From: Fasciolopsis buskii
Lineage: Eukaryota > Platyhelminthes > Trematoda > Plagiorchiida > Fasciolidae
DNA length: 64,000 bases
Assembly: GCA_008360955.1 (NCBI GenBank)
Contig: LUCM01000776.1
Location: 124,001 to 188,000, forward strand
Direction: 5' to 3'
Part shown: in pieces, positions 25,801 through 37,932 of the stretch
Position numbering within the stretch: position 1 is the stretch's first letter
Layout of the letters: the number at the start of each line of letters is the position of its first letter
Made by a program: the position numbers and the translations under genes
Notes under the pieces: generated by a model
What the model saw: only the letters and a program-made list of their open reading frames with translations
The model's database searches: none
What the model was told of the DNA's origin: nothing

Positions 25801-28800
25801 CTACACTAGTGGGGGATTGGAAACAGTCTATTGACGAAGAAGGATTTAACTTGCATATAGCCATAGAATTGACTGCGCTGTTACTTACCACGAAATGATT
25901 GCCATCACAGCAATAGTGTAAATTTGTACTCTAGTGATATTACCGAAAGTTGAGTGGAATAAAACTTTTCTGATTATGAAACAATGAGTCGTGCTTGGTG
26001 GCTGGTGTTGGAACGGACCAGTCGTGTATAAACTCGTGTAAGTACGCAGCCTAACGAACAAGTCCGTTCCAGTTTAAAAGAATTCAGACATTACTTCTGA
26101 CTTCTAGGTTGGTAAACTGCCTACCATTTCAACTTGTTGAGTGCAGAACGCCTGGGTGGACTGTAAGGATAGATGTGACAGGTTTATTATAGACGACATG
26201 GAATAATCAGAAAGCGCTTTACTTAGCGGTTACATGAAGCGGATAGAATGAACCGAAAGATCTTGGTCTGATTCTTTGACAGTAAGAAAAGGCCCTACTT
26301 ATCCCATATTCATTGAAAGACGGCAAATTATTACTTATTCTCAACCGCCGTACGATGGTGGCTTCGAGACGTTCCCGGCGAATACTGTATAGAACGTACG
26401 CCAGTCCGCTTAAATAATGCACCCATATAAGTGAACGACACAGATCCTTGTGATGATGCGGGGTATGTAGGGTCTTCTTTTTATCCCAACAGGTCATTAG
26501 GCAACCATTTGTCCGTTTGTCTCTCTGTGAATACTAATGAAACGGAGTGGAATTTCTTAATTACCACGACTTCTTTTCAACGTTCTATGCTTAAATGCCC
26601 TATAAGAATAAGAAGGCAAACGAAAATTTTTTATAGGATGACTCTGGCTGAATGCGACTGGCATGTCATGACCAATTTGGAGCATACCGGGTGGGCTATC
26701 GACTGATGAGCCAGTCGCGACCCTTTATGTCCCATTGTCACACTGATATCACTCTTTACAGATGTTGATTGCAAAGAGGACGTTTACGTTCGGCCAGCTT
26801 TTGAAATGACTAAGTGAATCTCCCACCGATTCGACAGTTATCGTTGCCCAGCTGAGGTGCACAGGCGAAAATGCACATCTCAGTGCTTTGAAATGATATG
26901 CACACTGTTCTCAAAGAAGGGATTACCTCTAATCCAGTCTGTTTCCGTGGCACTTTTCGACTGAACCACTGGTACTGCAATAGACTAAAAAAGACCATAT
27001 TCTGCAACCAGTTGCTGAAAGATTTGATGGGTAATTCTTCAGTGTGACGTAGCTGGAATAATAAAAACCTAAAATGTACCCACACCCCTATCGAGTGTTT
27101 TCCCTAAAATCGATCCCTTTTTGACATGGATATAGGATACCTGGTGCTGGTTATTTGTTTATCTCAAACTAGGCCCATCATGTGAAATCAAGGTACACAT
27201 GCGTACATTTGTTCCTCCCGGTTTTATCTGGGATTTTATGCGTGCTCCGAAGAATCTTGGCACATGCCACGCGTTAAAATCGGACACATTGGTCCATATT
27301 TGTGATCAATTTAGTGAATTCAACTTGGGAAATGAAGCCGAGAGTTCTGATCGCAAGTGTGCTCTGTTATGTTCATGTTTTGGTGGTCTGTTTGGTGATA
27401 AGACCGGTCCATTTGGTTCTGTTTCTCGGTCCACTTAGTGCAGAAGTTGACTGAAAGCCTCGCCCGGTCAGAGTAGTTGATTTGTAATCATTCATAGGTG
27501 AAATAAATAAACTTATCCCACTACCTGTTCCTCTTCACCTTTATCCTATTCAGTTAAAAACTAAACAAGTATGTTTTTGCCGAGAGACGAACAAGTCCGA
27601 GGTGAAAGTGAACGCTGACATTGCACTGTCAGCGCAAACACAAGTATACGAACAAGTTAACAGGAACTTGACTAATGGTACCACGAAACTGAAAAAAGAC
27701 GCAATTGTTTGTTACATCTAAGAATGTCCTTCGGCGTCAATTACCTAAAAGTTGATGAATCTGTCTTTATTTGTCATATGAGATTCTTCAGCTAGGGCGG
27801 ATAGTTCGTGATTTTTGTTCGCTAAATGGAAATCTCTGTGCGCACCATCTCACCAATCATGTTTTGGACTGCGAATGTTCAAAACAAAAGTCTCCAGGGA
27901 GTCCATTAGAGGACTTTACCGGTGCAGTAAAAGGAAACCATTTAAGGAGACCAGTGAGTCACAGGTTTTGGTCATCAGTCTACTTTGCTGCGAACTAAAT
28001 ATCCATGTCCATCTCATTATTACCGTCGTCAGTAAGGCCAAATGCCGGAAAGATCTTTGGATACAACAGGTTGGCTTCAAGCATCCATGGGGATTTAGAA
28101 ATTGGAAATGTGGCATGCGACTTGCTGCAGTGATTGAGCTGCGATCCAGCTCGGTGCATTCCAGATGCCGACACGTGCCGCCCTCCCCGTTTACGAAGAT
28201 CGCATACCCCACCCCATTACAGGAACTGTACTTTTCAATTCTATGATCCTGACCCGGTGTGCTAATTCAACTCTTCATTAGTATTGCGCATCTAACGCGC
28301 TGGCACGGTCTCTTGGATTCGAAGATATTAATATCAGATTGTTAATGCTACTAAAGTACTACCCGTCTACAATGGTCGTGAGAAATGATTCACTGTAAAA
28401 CTGATCATTACAGGTACCTACCCAGCCATGTTGGATTGACGAGGCCCTTTTCCAACACAGCGCGGAAAACTAAGTGACACATGAATTCCTACCATTCTAT
28501 CCATGAGAATGTTCTGTCACCTGACCTGCAAAAACTCCAGTAATCTAACAACGGGTAGATGCACAGGCAGCTTCGGTTATCTATGAACGACCAGAAAAGA
28601 GGGTTGAAAAATGTCTGTACAGTGCTGGAAAACCGAGCAATGGTCATTCGGTAAACAATTACTAGTTTCTTTTTCATTTACTTTTTTAGCGGGGTTAACT
28701 TCCCGAAGGAATCTTCCCTGGATTTTAGGCCATATTCGGCATTCCTGATTGCGTGGTGGAACCGCATTTCAGTTATCATTTAGGGCAGTATTACTGTTCT

Positions 28801-31800
28801 GTTTCTTCAACCTACGTTGCCTATACCCACTTAAACCCAACTGAAACTCCATCGGTGAGGTTCCTTATGGTGGCGGAAAAATGAACATTACATTCAGTTC
28901 TGACTAAAACTACAGATAACAACCATAAATATATCTTCCATCGACATAAATGAATAAGTCAGATCCTATCTGGCCAAGGGTAAGGGGAACACGCTAGACG
29001 ATAAATGTCGCAGTCATTCCCGAAAATTAAAGCGAAACGTTTTCATATTTTTGCCAATCTCCAATTACGCCGCATCCGAATCGGGGCTTGATGGATCCAC
29101 AATGTTGGCGAAATAGCTGGGCGATAATTCCGGGACTCCCAACGGTTTGGATAGAGGTGTCCCACGATGAATTAATTTATTGTTGAACCAGATCTCTCGT
29201 CACTCAAAGGGGATTAGTATGCAACTAGTGTTAGATATTCATTGTCCATTGGAAGTACATTATATGCGTTACTTTGGCTACATCGTTACGTCTGATGATT
29301 ATTCGGACGGTTTGATTGCGAAAATATGTAATGCCTTCCCCCATGGGACTCACTTTTCCTTACCAACCAGGCTTTCTTTCACCCGGAATGATTGGGGTTA
29401 TAGCAGAAGTATTTCAGATTACTTAAAGAAATTCTTTCCGTTCACAGGATCGGTCAAGTTTGTGCCGAGTCCCGAATGATAGAATAATGTCGAGACTATT
29501 AGGGGAGAGTGAGGATACAGGCTTGTGAGAATGACAGCTCGGTAAATCAGTCGAGCGGTGGCTTCGAGTATTTCGAAGTAATTTTGAATACATTTGTCAT
29601 AATTCCAAAACAGGTAAAAAAAATGCTAGGACGTTTCATTCATTTTAAAGCTCAAGTTTACAAATTATTGATCCATATAATTATATCTTTTATGGCTAGT
29701 TAGCATACCAGTAACCTCACTTGGCTATACTCCCGATTGTGCATAACAGTATTATGAAAGTCACCTTGTGACTTCTGGTTCGAAGAAGTGTTTCGCTGCA
29801 TGTCTTTTTTTATGCCGCACCATATATGCTCGCTGATTGGTTAGGAGATTCCCAGATTATTGCAGAACCAATCCGATCGCTTACATTCGCCGCTGTACAC
29901 ACAGATACATGCCATACCAACGGTTTTAACAGACCATGCACACGTGCACATGTAATAGCCTAGTCTGACAAAATATAACAGTTGCAAACTGGGACCTTAC
30001 TACTTCCAAAGATTTCTTACTCCATTTCCCCCTTTTGGCATTCAGTCCTAGTTGTTCGTGCTGAAACAGCGTATGGTGCAATCAGTCCTGTTGCTCTGGC
30101 CGTCTGCAGGATATCCATTTAATTTTTCGTCCTTGATATCACCTCCCTTCGCGATGTTTGCAAACAGAACCTTTTTACTTTCTACCTTCCATCTCCCAGC
30201 TCCTCGAGCTGCATGCAGCTCCCGTGTGCACCGGCAACAGGTGACACATCTGGTCTACCTTTCCGAAGCAACTTTACCATCATTATCACCGATGTTATTG
30301 CGCATTGTTTTGTAACTGACGTACATTTCTTCCAGGGTCAGTTAGAAAAGCAACTACCAGCATCGCAGTTCCATTTTTCTTCATATTTGCTGTTCCTATG
30401 GTGATTTTGGTTGTCGCAGGTTGCGAGCACTGCCACAACCACCCCTCCAATCCAGTCAGCATACGTACACAGTTTATGTATGGAAACACGTACGCACGCG
30501 CACGTACATCTCCAGTGAATGATCAACGATCCCAGCAGAAACATCTGCGACCGAAAAGAGGAAATATCCACATGTGAAAACGCACACATAACGATGCACA
30601 AACGCACTAGCACGCACGCAGAGGTGTAGAAGTAACACTTCGCCCATACTTATTCTGCTCCCACATGCCATCAGCTGCAAGGTGCAATGGATGCTCAACC
30701 ACCAACCCACAATTCGACCTCATATGGTTACAGAATTAGCTGGTTATCACCGTCTTCATGATCGTCTCATGTGGTATTCGCTTCTTCACGCCAGTGGCGG
30801 GATTAACAAACTGAAGTTGCTCATGCGCGACTATTGTTTTCCCCTCTTATGCTTAAATTCTACCTATCTTTAATAAGTTTGGGAAGAATAGAGGTAAAAA
30901 ATCGAGCACAAATTTGTGAACAAACTGACTAATTTTTGTGCACATTCACCCAGAATTGATTTCCTAATCACATCTGTGTTTATCTCGTGAACGGTTGTGG
31001 GATTGTATTTAAGTCGATCGGGTGTTGGTCGTTCTCCACTCGTTTACCCCAATTCTACTCAGTCACTGGAAAGCTCGGACACGACAAAGTACCGAACGAG
31101 TCAGTTCTCGCACGGATTTTACATTAGCAACTGACTCGTTTCCGTGTCGACTGCCTGATGCGTGTATATGTATAGGTGTATGAAGGGCTTACTGCAAATT
31201 GCCATGTGTCGCGCAATACGTGCTTTGTTAATTCCCTATGGATTATTGCTGATCGGTCTCGACTCATGGACTCAGAACCCGGGTTCGATTGGAGCAAGAG
31301 TTGTATCTGCAACTTGGTAAGTTTATTTCTTCTCTCTCTCTGCTAGTCCTTTTGTTTTCTCGCAGTCAGGATCAAGCCTTATTCCATTAGTGAAAGGAGT
31401 ATGCAGTGTATGACCCTCTCAATAAGCCTGTTTTCCTATTTTCGCGTACCTCCGCTTCTACTTGAAATAAAACATAGAGGTCCAGTGCACTTATCAAACA
31501 GCAAACTTATTCGCTGGATTCGCAAAAGTAATTCAAATACTTTGAACGGAACTCGCCATATTATATATAAAGTTCAAAAAAGGGCTTGAAATGTTTAAAG
31601 GTCGGTTTAATTGGATGTCATAAAACCTCATTTCAGGCAACATAATGCTTGCCAATCAAAATTATCGATGCCACATGTTTTTGACATATTGGCAGTCAGA
31701 CATACAGTATTGAAATGGATGAGGCAAAATTTTGCTGCAGGGGCTGCTGACTGGTTTGATATTTTGCATTGTCTGATAAAATTTCTCCTTACAAACAAAC

Positions 31801-34012
31801 TGAAAGTTCTATGCGGATTTCGGCAGGATGTGCATATGATGACGGCATGTTTCAGTGCAAGGGGAATAATAAAGAAAGTAACGGCAATAGGTTTCTGAAA
31901 GTTAGATATGTAACTTGGTGTGTGTTGGGATATTTGTCTACGAGAAAGATTTCTTGTAAGCGGTCGCAGTTAGATGACATTAAAGTTTCTGGCCTGAGGC
32001 ATTCTACCGTCCGTTTTAACCATCTTTTGAAGCACTTCGTGTCCCTTTTGAAAAAAGCGTTGTTTTATTTAGAGTACTCCTTAGAATTAGGAGATTTCTT
32101 CTGAGAATTTCGTGAATAACTGTCCTATAAGACATGTGCTCGAACTTTCGATGTTTCTGCCGAACAGAGGCGGAGATGAAAGAAAGGTGCTTAGGAAAAA
32201 GATGCCATTAAAGGAATTCAATTCTCTGATTTGATTGGAGACATTTTGCTTTTTTTGCTTATAAAAATGAAACTGAAATCATGACGTCAAGTATTACAAA
32301 AAAGAAGATTCTCAGTAATATTGCGTTAAGTTCATGCAATTTCAAAGCATATTGCCCGAGCAATTGATCCTGGGTGTAAATGATCTTCTGCAAGATACCC
32401 GGGATCAGTTCCGAAAGATCAAGCGGTCTTCGTGGCCGGTGAAATGCGTTTTTGTTGCTACCAAGACTAAACATGGACTGTGAAGTTAGCCGATATTACA
32501 GTATATCAAATGGCAATGGACAGTTCGATAAGACATCATTTGAATTGGGGATGGATTGGAGATTTTATTGCATTTTTATACCTTCTAAATGTGACAGGAA
32601 TTTGTGTAAAATGGTTAAATTTGGTGGTGCATGCCACAGAAAAAAACAACGAAACGAAACGAGATAAATAAAGCTAAATTTGTCCCATTGGTCTAGAAGC
32701 CCAACCTGGCTGGTCCCATCAATCTTATATGAAAGGTTATATGATTATTTATGATATTTAATAGACGAGCTGATTGTTCCCAAGTGTGCCAACTCTGGTA
32801 CCCGTAAGGTAAGTTCTAACTAAGCGAACTTCTGTTTACACTATCTTTCCTTCTGCCTTCTGTAACTTATTTCTCGGACCAGTCAAAAGGTTTTAGCAAA
32901 CTGCTTAATGAGGAGAAAATGCGATCTAGGTCTGGGAACTGAAGTGTTTTATGCCCTCCCAAAGTGACTCCTTAGAATTTACGCATTCCGTATGTGTAAA
33001 ATCTTCGTAGATGACAAATTCTAAATCAACCCAACCCGTCATTGGCTGCTCTGTTTCTACTATGTCTACTAGTTTAAAGTGTGGTTCCGGAATGGGAAAT
33101 CTAGACAGAAAAGGAAACGGGATTGTTGTGAAGTTAATAATGATTTCAGTTATGAATTACTGTACTGGCAATGGGTTTCTACGTCCTGTGTTTTCACGGA
33201 GCAGGCTGTGGACGGACATTTGAAGCAATTAACTTTGTTATTTTTACTGGGTTCGAACCATGAAGCCATGGGCGGATAGGCTGAAATGCAAGGTGTTCGG
33301 TAACCCACTTTATGAAATGACGCTGAGCAAATTTTTTTTGATCACTTTAGTTTCAGATTCCTTCCTCGCTGATGTTATATCGACCACTGTTTTCACCGAG
33401 CCACTTAAGAAAGTTGCTAAATCGTGCACCGTCTACCAATCATCCGTGGGGCATCATTCAAGCTACTGCAAAATTATCCATCAAACTGAATGCAATCTCC
33501 CTAAAAATTCTCCAGGATTCCATCGGTTTTCTACGGTACGGCCAGTTGAGATGGTTCTCTTGTTCCTGGGCACACTCTACTTTTCACTTCAAATACTTCC
33601 GAATAGAAAACTTAAAATGCGGGGACTGAGTTCTGCTTGATCCTAGTCCTCAAAAATCGGGACCATACGGAAGCAGCATTAGTCAATGACCTTTGGTGTT
33701 GATCACATCACTATCCAAATAATTTTTCGTCTTCTAGATTTTGGAAGTACGACCATGAGGTGGCGAACACGCTCCATTCTATGGTTCATAATCATGTTAT
33801 TATATCATATTAAATATGAGTAATGGGAGAGTTTCTCGGTCACAAGGGTTGATCGGTTAACAAAAGCTGGCTTGCTCAATCCCCGGTTCAAATGTGGAAT
33901 TTATCAATAAAGTTACAAGGGAATTTTCACACCTCATTCAGTACCTGGGTCCTTGTTCAGTTCAGGCCTTTCATAAAGTGAATTTGACCTGCCGAATAAT
34001 GTTCGGTAGTTT
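22873..34012. other. Non-coding, no assignable gene
   Basis: Short frames only, the longest 143 codons at 27815-28246, none with a family pattern. The tRNA-like fragment at 24395 is the only structure noted. Confidence 0.55.
24395..24482 (+). repeat. Possible tRNA-like fragment
   Basis: GGCGGCCGTAGCAGAGTTC (24399 onwards) looks like a tRNA 5' half with an A box, and TTGGATTCGGATG about 50 bases later is a weak B box. GGTGTCATGACTAAATGACT follows and faintly resembles the SINE tail. The evidence is weak. Confidence 0.2.
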
Positions 34013-34275
34013 CTTGGCTAAATATTTCTAGTTGATGCGTCATGCAGTGTCAGCACGCAACATGTCTCTGAAAATCATCGAAGTGGTGTACAGCTGTTTA
34101 ATCCTTGCTAGAAACCATGACCAGTCTATAGCGGGACGAATGATCGTGAGTCGAACACCCTAGCTATCACAATAGCTGAGCTAGTGCTCAGTGGTTCATT
34201 GAATGTCAAGGCTACATGATATATTGCCTACATCCGTGGCCGAATATTGCAGGCCCCTAAACACACCAGATCAAC
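34013..34275 (-). repeat. tRNA-Leu-like SINE, copy 3
   Basis: A more diverged minus-strand copy. Read on that strand it shows ACGGATGTAGGCAA and, in the tRNA-like part, GTTCGACTCACGATCATTCG. It then shows AGCAAGGATTAAACAGCTGT at the hammerhead position (34083-34125) and a tail resembling GACGCATCAACTAGAAATATTT. CTGATGA has decayed to GTCATGG, so no ribozyme activity is expected, but the base at the cleavage position is A (complement of 34089), a permitted one. Confidence 0.55.
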
Positions 34276-37200
34276 CACTCCCGGGTGAGGGAGAACTTTT
34301 GTGTAGGAAGCGAATACATTAAGGGAGAGCCGTACAGATCTTTGTTACATGATGGTTTGTAGAAGCAAAAGTAATGTAAATTGCCAAATGATTCGTCATG
34401 CGGAACCAACATATTTGGTATTTGATGCTAGCCTTCTAGTCTAATGGTAAGAAAATTCTCAAGGCTCAAATTTTCTTCTACTCAAATGTTTCAAGCTTTG
34501 GAATTTGCTAGCCCGCTTTTCATTGTAAATTTCTTTTGCTAAAGTGATTGGTATCGAAATAAACTAAATCCTGTCAAAGTGTATTAGGAATTCACCTAAA
34601 TGATTAACTTGCCATGTCTAATCCGGTTCAAATAAGATCGAACCAAACAAGTATCAGTTATTGGCCGGTTAAATGTCACGGAAGATATTCTGTCATGTGA
34701 TGTTACGTGTTGCGATGATCATGCCATTTTGGCTTGAAACAAACTTAAATAATCTTTAAATTCTTCTGTAGATCAAGCAGGAAAATGTACTATCTCTGCG
34801 AGAAGGATCCAGCCATGGAAGTCTGCCGAGTGAGGAAGTATTTGGCAGCAGATAGGATTGGATGTGACCACCACCATATCCGATTACCACGACGTTATCC
34901 ACCTCAACTGATAATTATTTATTTTTGAATGTGATTCAGCTCTATTTGTAAGGGATATTGAGTGCGGGTCAATGATCCGTTGCAAAATGTACTGAGTCTA
35001 CTGACAATCCAATCATCTGAATGAATGCATTCAAGGGGGGAATCGCAAAAAATTATTTTGAGACCAACAAGGACGAAGCATCTTTATCATCATCCGGACA
35101 ATATTAGTAATAAAATGGTAATTACAGTAATTACAGTCTGAATAATATTGATCTACATCGTCTTTGTAGTGCAACTTAAAAAAATCAGAAGACATCTAAT
35201 CTGATCTAATCTAATTGGATTGCCAATCGATTTTATTCCCGGTTTGTTCCCACTAACTCTTGAGAGAACGACAACGTCAGTCAGTAAATATTTCAGCATA
35301 TTAGTCAAAAACAAAATGTTTATATTGGTCGTTACTCAGTTTTCGTTCGGCTCTTTCGTCGATGTAATCGGTTGGTTGTCGGCACATTTGTGCTGACCGT
35401 TTGCTCAGGATAATGGGTACTGCAACTCAATATCCACAAATCTAAAACCATCCCTTCTTTGATAAACGCTTCTGCCTCTAGCTATTGCAGGTAGAGATTG
35501 AATAGTTCTGCTCTCCGGGAAGCCTTCATAACCGTCCTCATATTCTTCTGATGGTACGAGCAACCCAAATTTCATACAACTTACTCTACGGAATTCTAAA
35601 AATTATTCCTTCTTTCTATCAATAAATTCTCTATGGTGTATTCTGGACTATTGCGTCTCCTTTCAAATCTGGCAAGTTTTTGTTCCACAATCGTGAAAGA
35701 ACTTTTGTACTCGGCCGTGTACTTCTTCTGGAAGCTGTCGTGGATCCCAACCAACCACCAGCTGTCAGAAGCAAATTTTGTTTTCCCTTTCTGAATAATC
35801 CGTGAGGTGGCTTTAAGGCATAATTGCACTGGAAATGTATCATTGTTTCAACAGCGCCGAACGTGAGCCATCATTCTATTTTTTTGATAACACCATTATT
35901 CTTCTGTCTATTTTCACACTGAATCAGCCTTGTCTTTGGACTGATTGCAACACTGGCTGTATGTTCGGTGTTCGAATTTTCACTTTTGGCAGGACAACCA
36001 GAATTAGGAACAGTTGTCAGAAAAGAGTATTTCGAGAATTCCGATTCTTGGAAAATGACATCGTAATCTATTTATTGGTTTTCTTCTGGTCATGTTCTGG
36101 ACGGAGCTGATTTCGAAGAAAGCATGGTGATAATAAATCAGAAATAAGTAGTGTTTGCCGCCTTGTTCGAAAAGGTCTGTGGCCTCTGTTTGCTAAAGGC
36201 CAACGGGCAGATCTCTAGGTAACATCATTTCTTTTCGTTGTTCGCTATGAACGGAACGACACAGATCATATCGTGAAACCTGGCCCTTGGTCTAATTGTT
36301 CATCCTAGGACAGTAAAACAGTTCTATTGCTCACAGGACAGAGCTATTTATATTAACTGGTGATAGACTAATTCATTTTATCGTTTCGTCCAGAAGCTGT
36401 TTCCGGATGAATGATCGATGTTTTCTTTGAATACCACTTCTTTGTCGACAGCAAGAAAATCGCTCCTTTGAAAAGTAAGGTCAGTTGAGCTGGCATCTTG
36501 TTTTGTCCAGGGCCATCCGTTATAGATGGTATTCATCAGCTACCGATAAAAATTATCACTGAGAATTACCTTTCTTATTTTGATAAGGTCTTCGTTTTCA
36601 GTTGGGATGAAGCTAAACTTAGAAACAGTCAGACCGCAGTGGTGCATTGTCGTTGTTTATTGGAAAAAGCACCCTCGAAAATAATCATGAAACAGGTCGT
36701 GTGTTTTCGGGAAATTTCGCTCATTCACCCGCATGTGAAACATACTACTGACACGTTGTTATTGTTGGCTTCTTAAGAAATAAACTATTCTGTAATCGTA
36801 CTTTTGGCTTGAGATCTCTATTCTCATAAGATTTTGGGTGCTTTGCCAAAAGCTCATTTGCAGATGGTTAGAAATGGCCTAAGGTTATTCTTCCTGCATG
36901 TTTGCATGTGATGTAAGGCTGCAAGGCAAGAAGCACGTCACTCACCTCCTTCTCTGTCTGCGCACAGTTCCATTCGGCCGGAATCCTCAACGCTGCTATT
37001 AGCTCAGTTTTACAAACACGAACAAATCAAAGTTGGTTGACAAGTTTCGTTAACTTGATTCACTCATCTTGCATGGATGATAACATGTCGAGCCTAACAC
37101 TTCCAATGAAGCGTACTCCTTAGCAAAGCAAATCATCTTGTTTATCAACCCAATTCTTACGTTCATTTTGACATCCGTAGATGCTTTGCCAAAACAATGT

Positions 37201-37699
37201 TCTGCCGACATTATACTACCAGTCTTTTTGCTGGTTAGCCTAGGACAGCGCACCACTGAGAACAGTGGGTGTATTCGAGCAGAACCAATTTCGAAAATGG
37301 ATATACACATAATACAAGTTTTAGTTAAATAGCCACATTCATACTGCTCCCGGCCACTTTCTAGGATTTGATGGCGGTGATTCAAGAATGTAATACTTTT
37401 GGTGAGTCACTGAATTTTGTGAAAATTAATTCTTACCAAGTCTGATTTTTGTCGTCTGTGAGAAAAAGGAGAAAATTGTATTTAGCTCGTGATCGTTGTC
37501 GGTTGACAAATGAACTGATAGAGTTCAATTGCAAGGTCTATGTTTTGGACTCAAAGTTTTACCTTTTAGATGAACTGTTTACCTTGCAAGTAATACTTTT
37601 AAGACACTTCTCTTTAGTAAGTTATGATCGGGAGATGGTGCAGCTCATAACTTTTCACCATCGCCGGGTTCATGCTTTTTTTAAAATAGACGAACTTCT
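34276..37699. other. Non-coding, no assignable gene
   Basis: Short ATCTA and AATTACAGT duplications lie near 35.1-35.2 kb. A possible A-box relic, GCCTTCTAGTCTAATGG, is at 34431. No gene is recognised. Confidence 0.55.
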
Positions 37700-37932
37700 G
37701 TGATGAGCTTCTTACATAAATGTAGTGTTAGAGCCAGCGCAATAGCTGATAGGGCCACCACATGTGGGGGGGGGGTGATAGACACGACCCTGAAATTTGG
37801 AACGGCACCAGACCAACTGAGGTCCCAGTAGGTCAGGGGTGGTAACAAACCTGGCGGCAGCCAAGTAATACCCGTTGCGACCTGAAGATTTGGGATCCAA
37901 ACCCCTGACCTACTTAAGGTCACTTGATCCAC
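37700..37932 (-). repeat. Second tRNA-related dispersed repeat (SINE-like)
   Basis: Read on the minus strand this begins with a B-box-like GGGGTTTGGATCCC near 37890-37903. It then continues through a GC-richer body (CAGGTCGCAACGGGTATTAC, GGCTGCCGCCAGG, CAGTTGGTCTGGTGCCG), a ten-base C run (G at 37766-37775 on the plus strand), and ends with TGTAAGAAGCTCATCACAG. The open frame across it (37681-37932 minus) is a by-product of the repeat and not a gene. The layout is like a tRNA-headed SINE, but only one copy is visible in the window, so repeat status rests on structure. Confidence 0.4.

Noticed and set aside
27815..28246. 143-codon open frame, plus strand
   Set aside because: Cys/Ser/Arg-rich with no domain or signal and overlapped by an antisense frame of similar quality. 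It fits a chance frame in a locally GC-richer patch.
31830..31860. AYDDG in a frame at 31769, recalling the YxDD box of reverse transcriptase
   Set aside because: No other reverse-transcriptase motifs occur on either side, and the box context is wrong.
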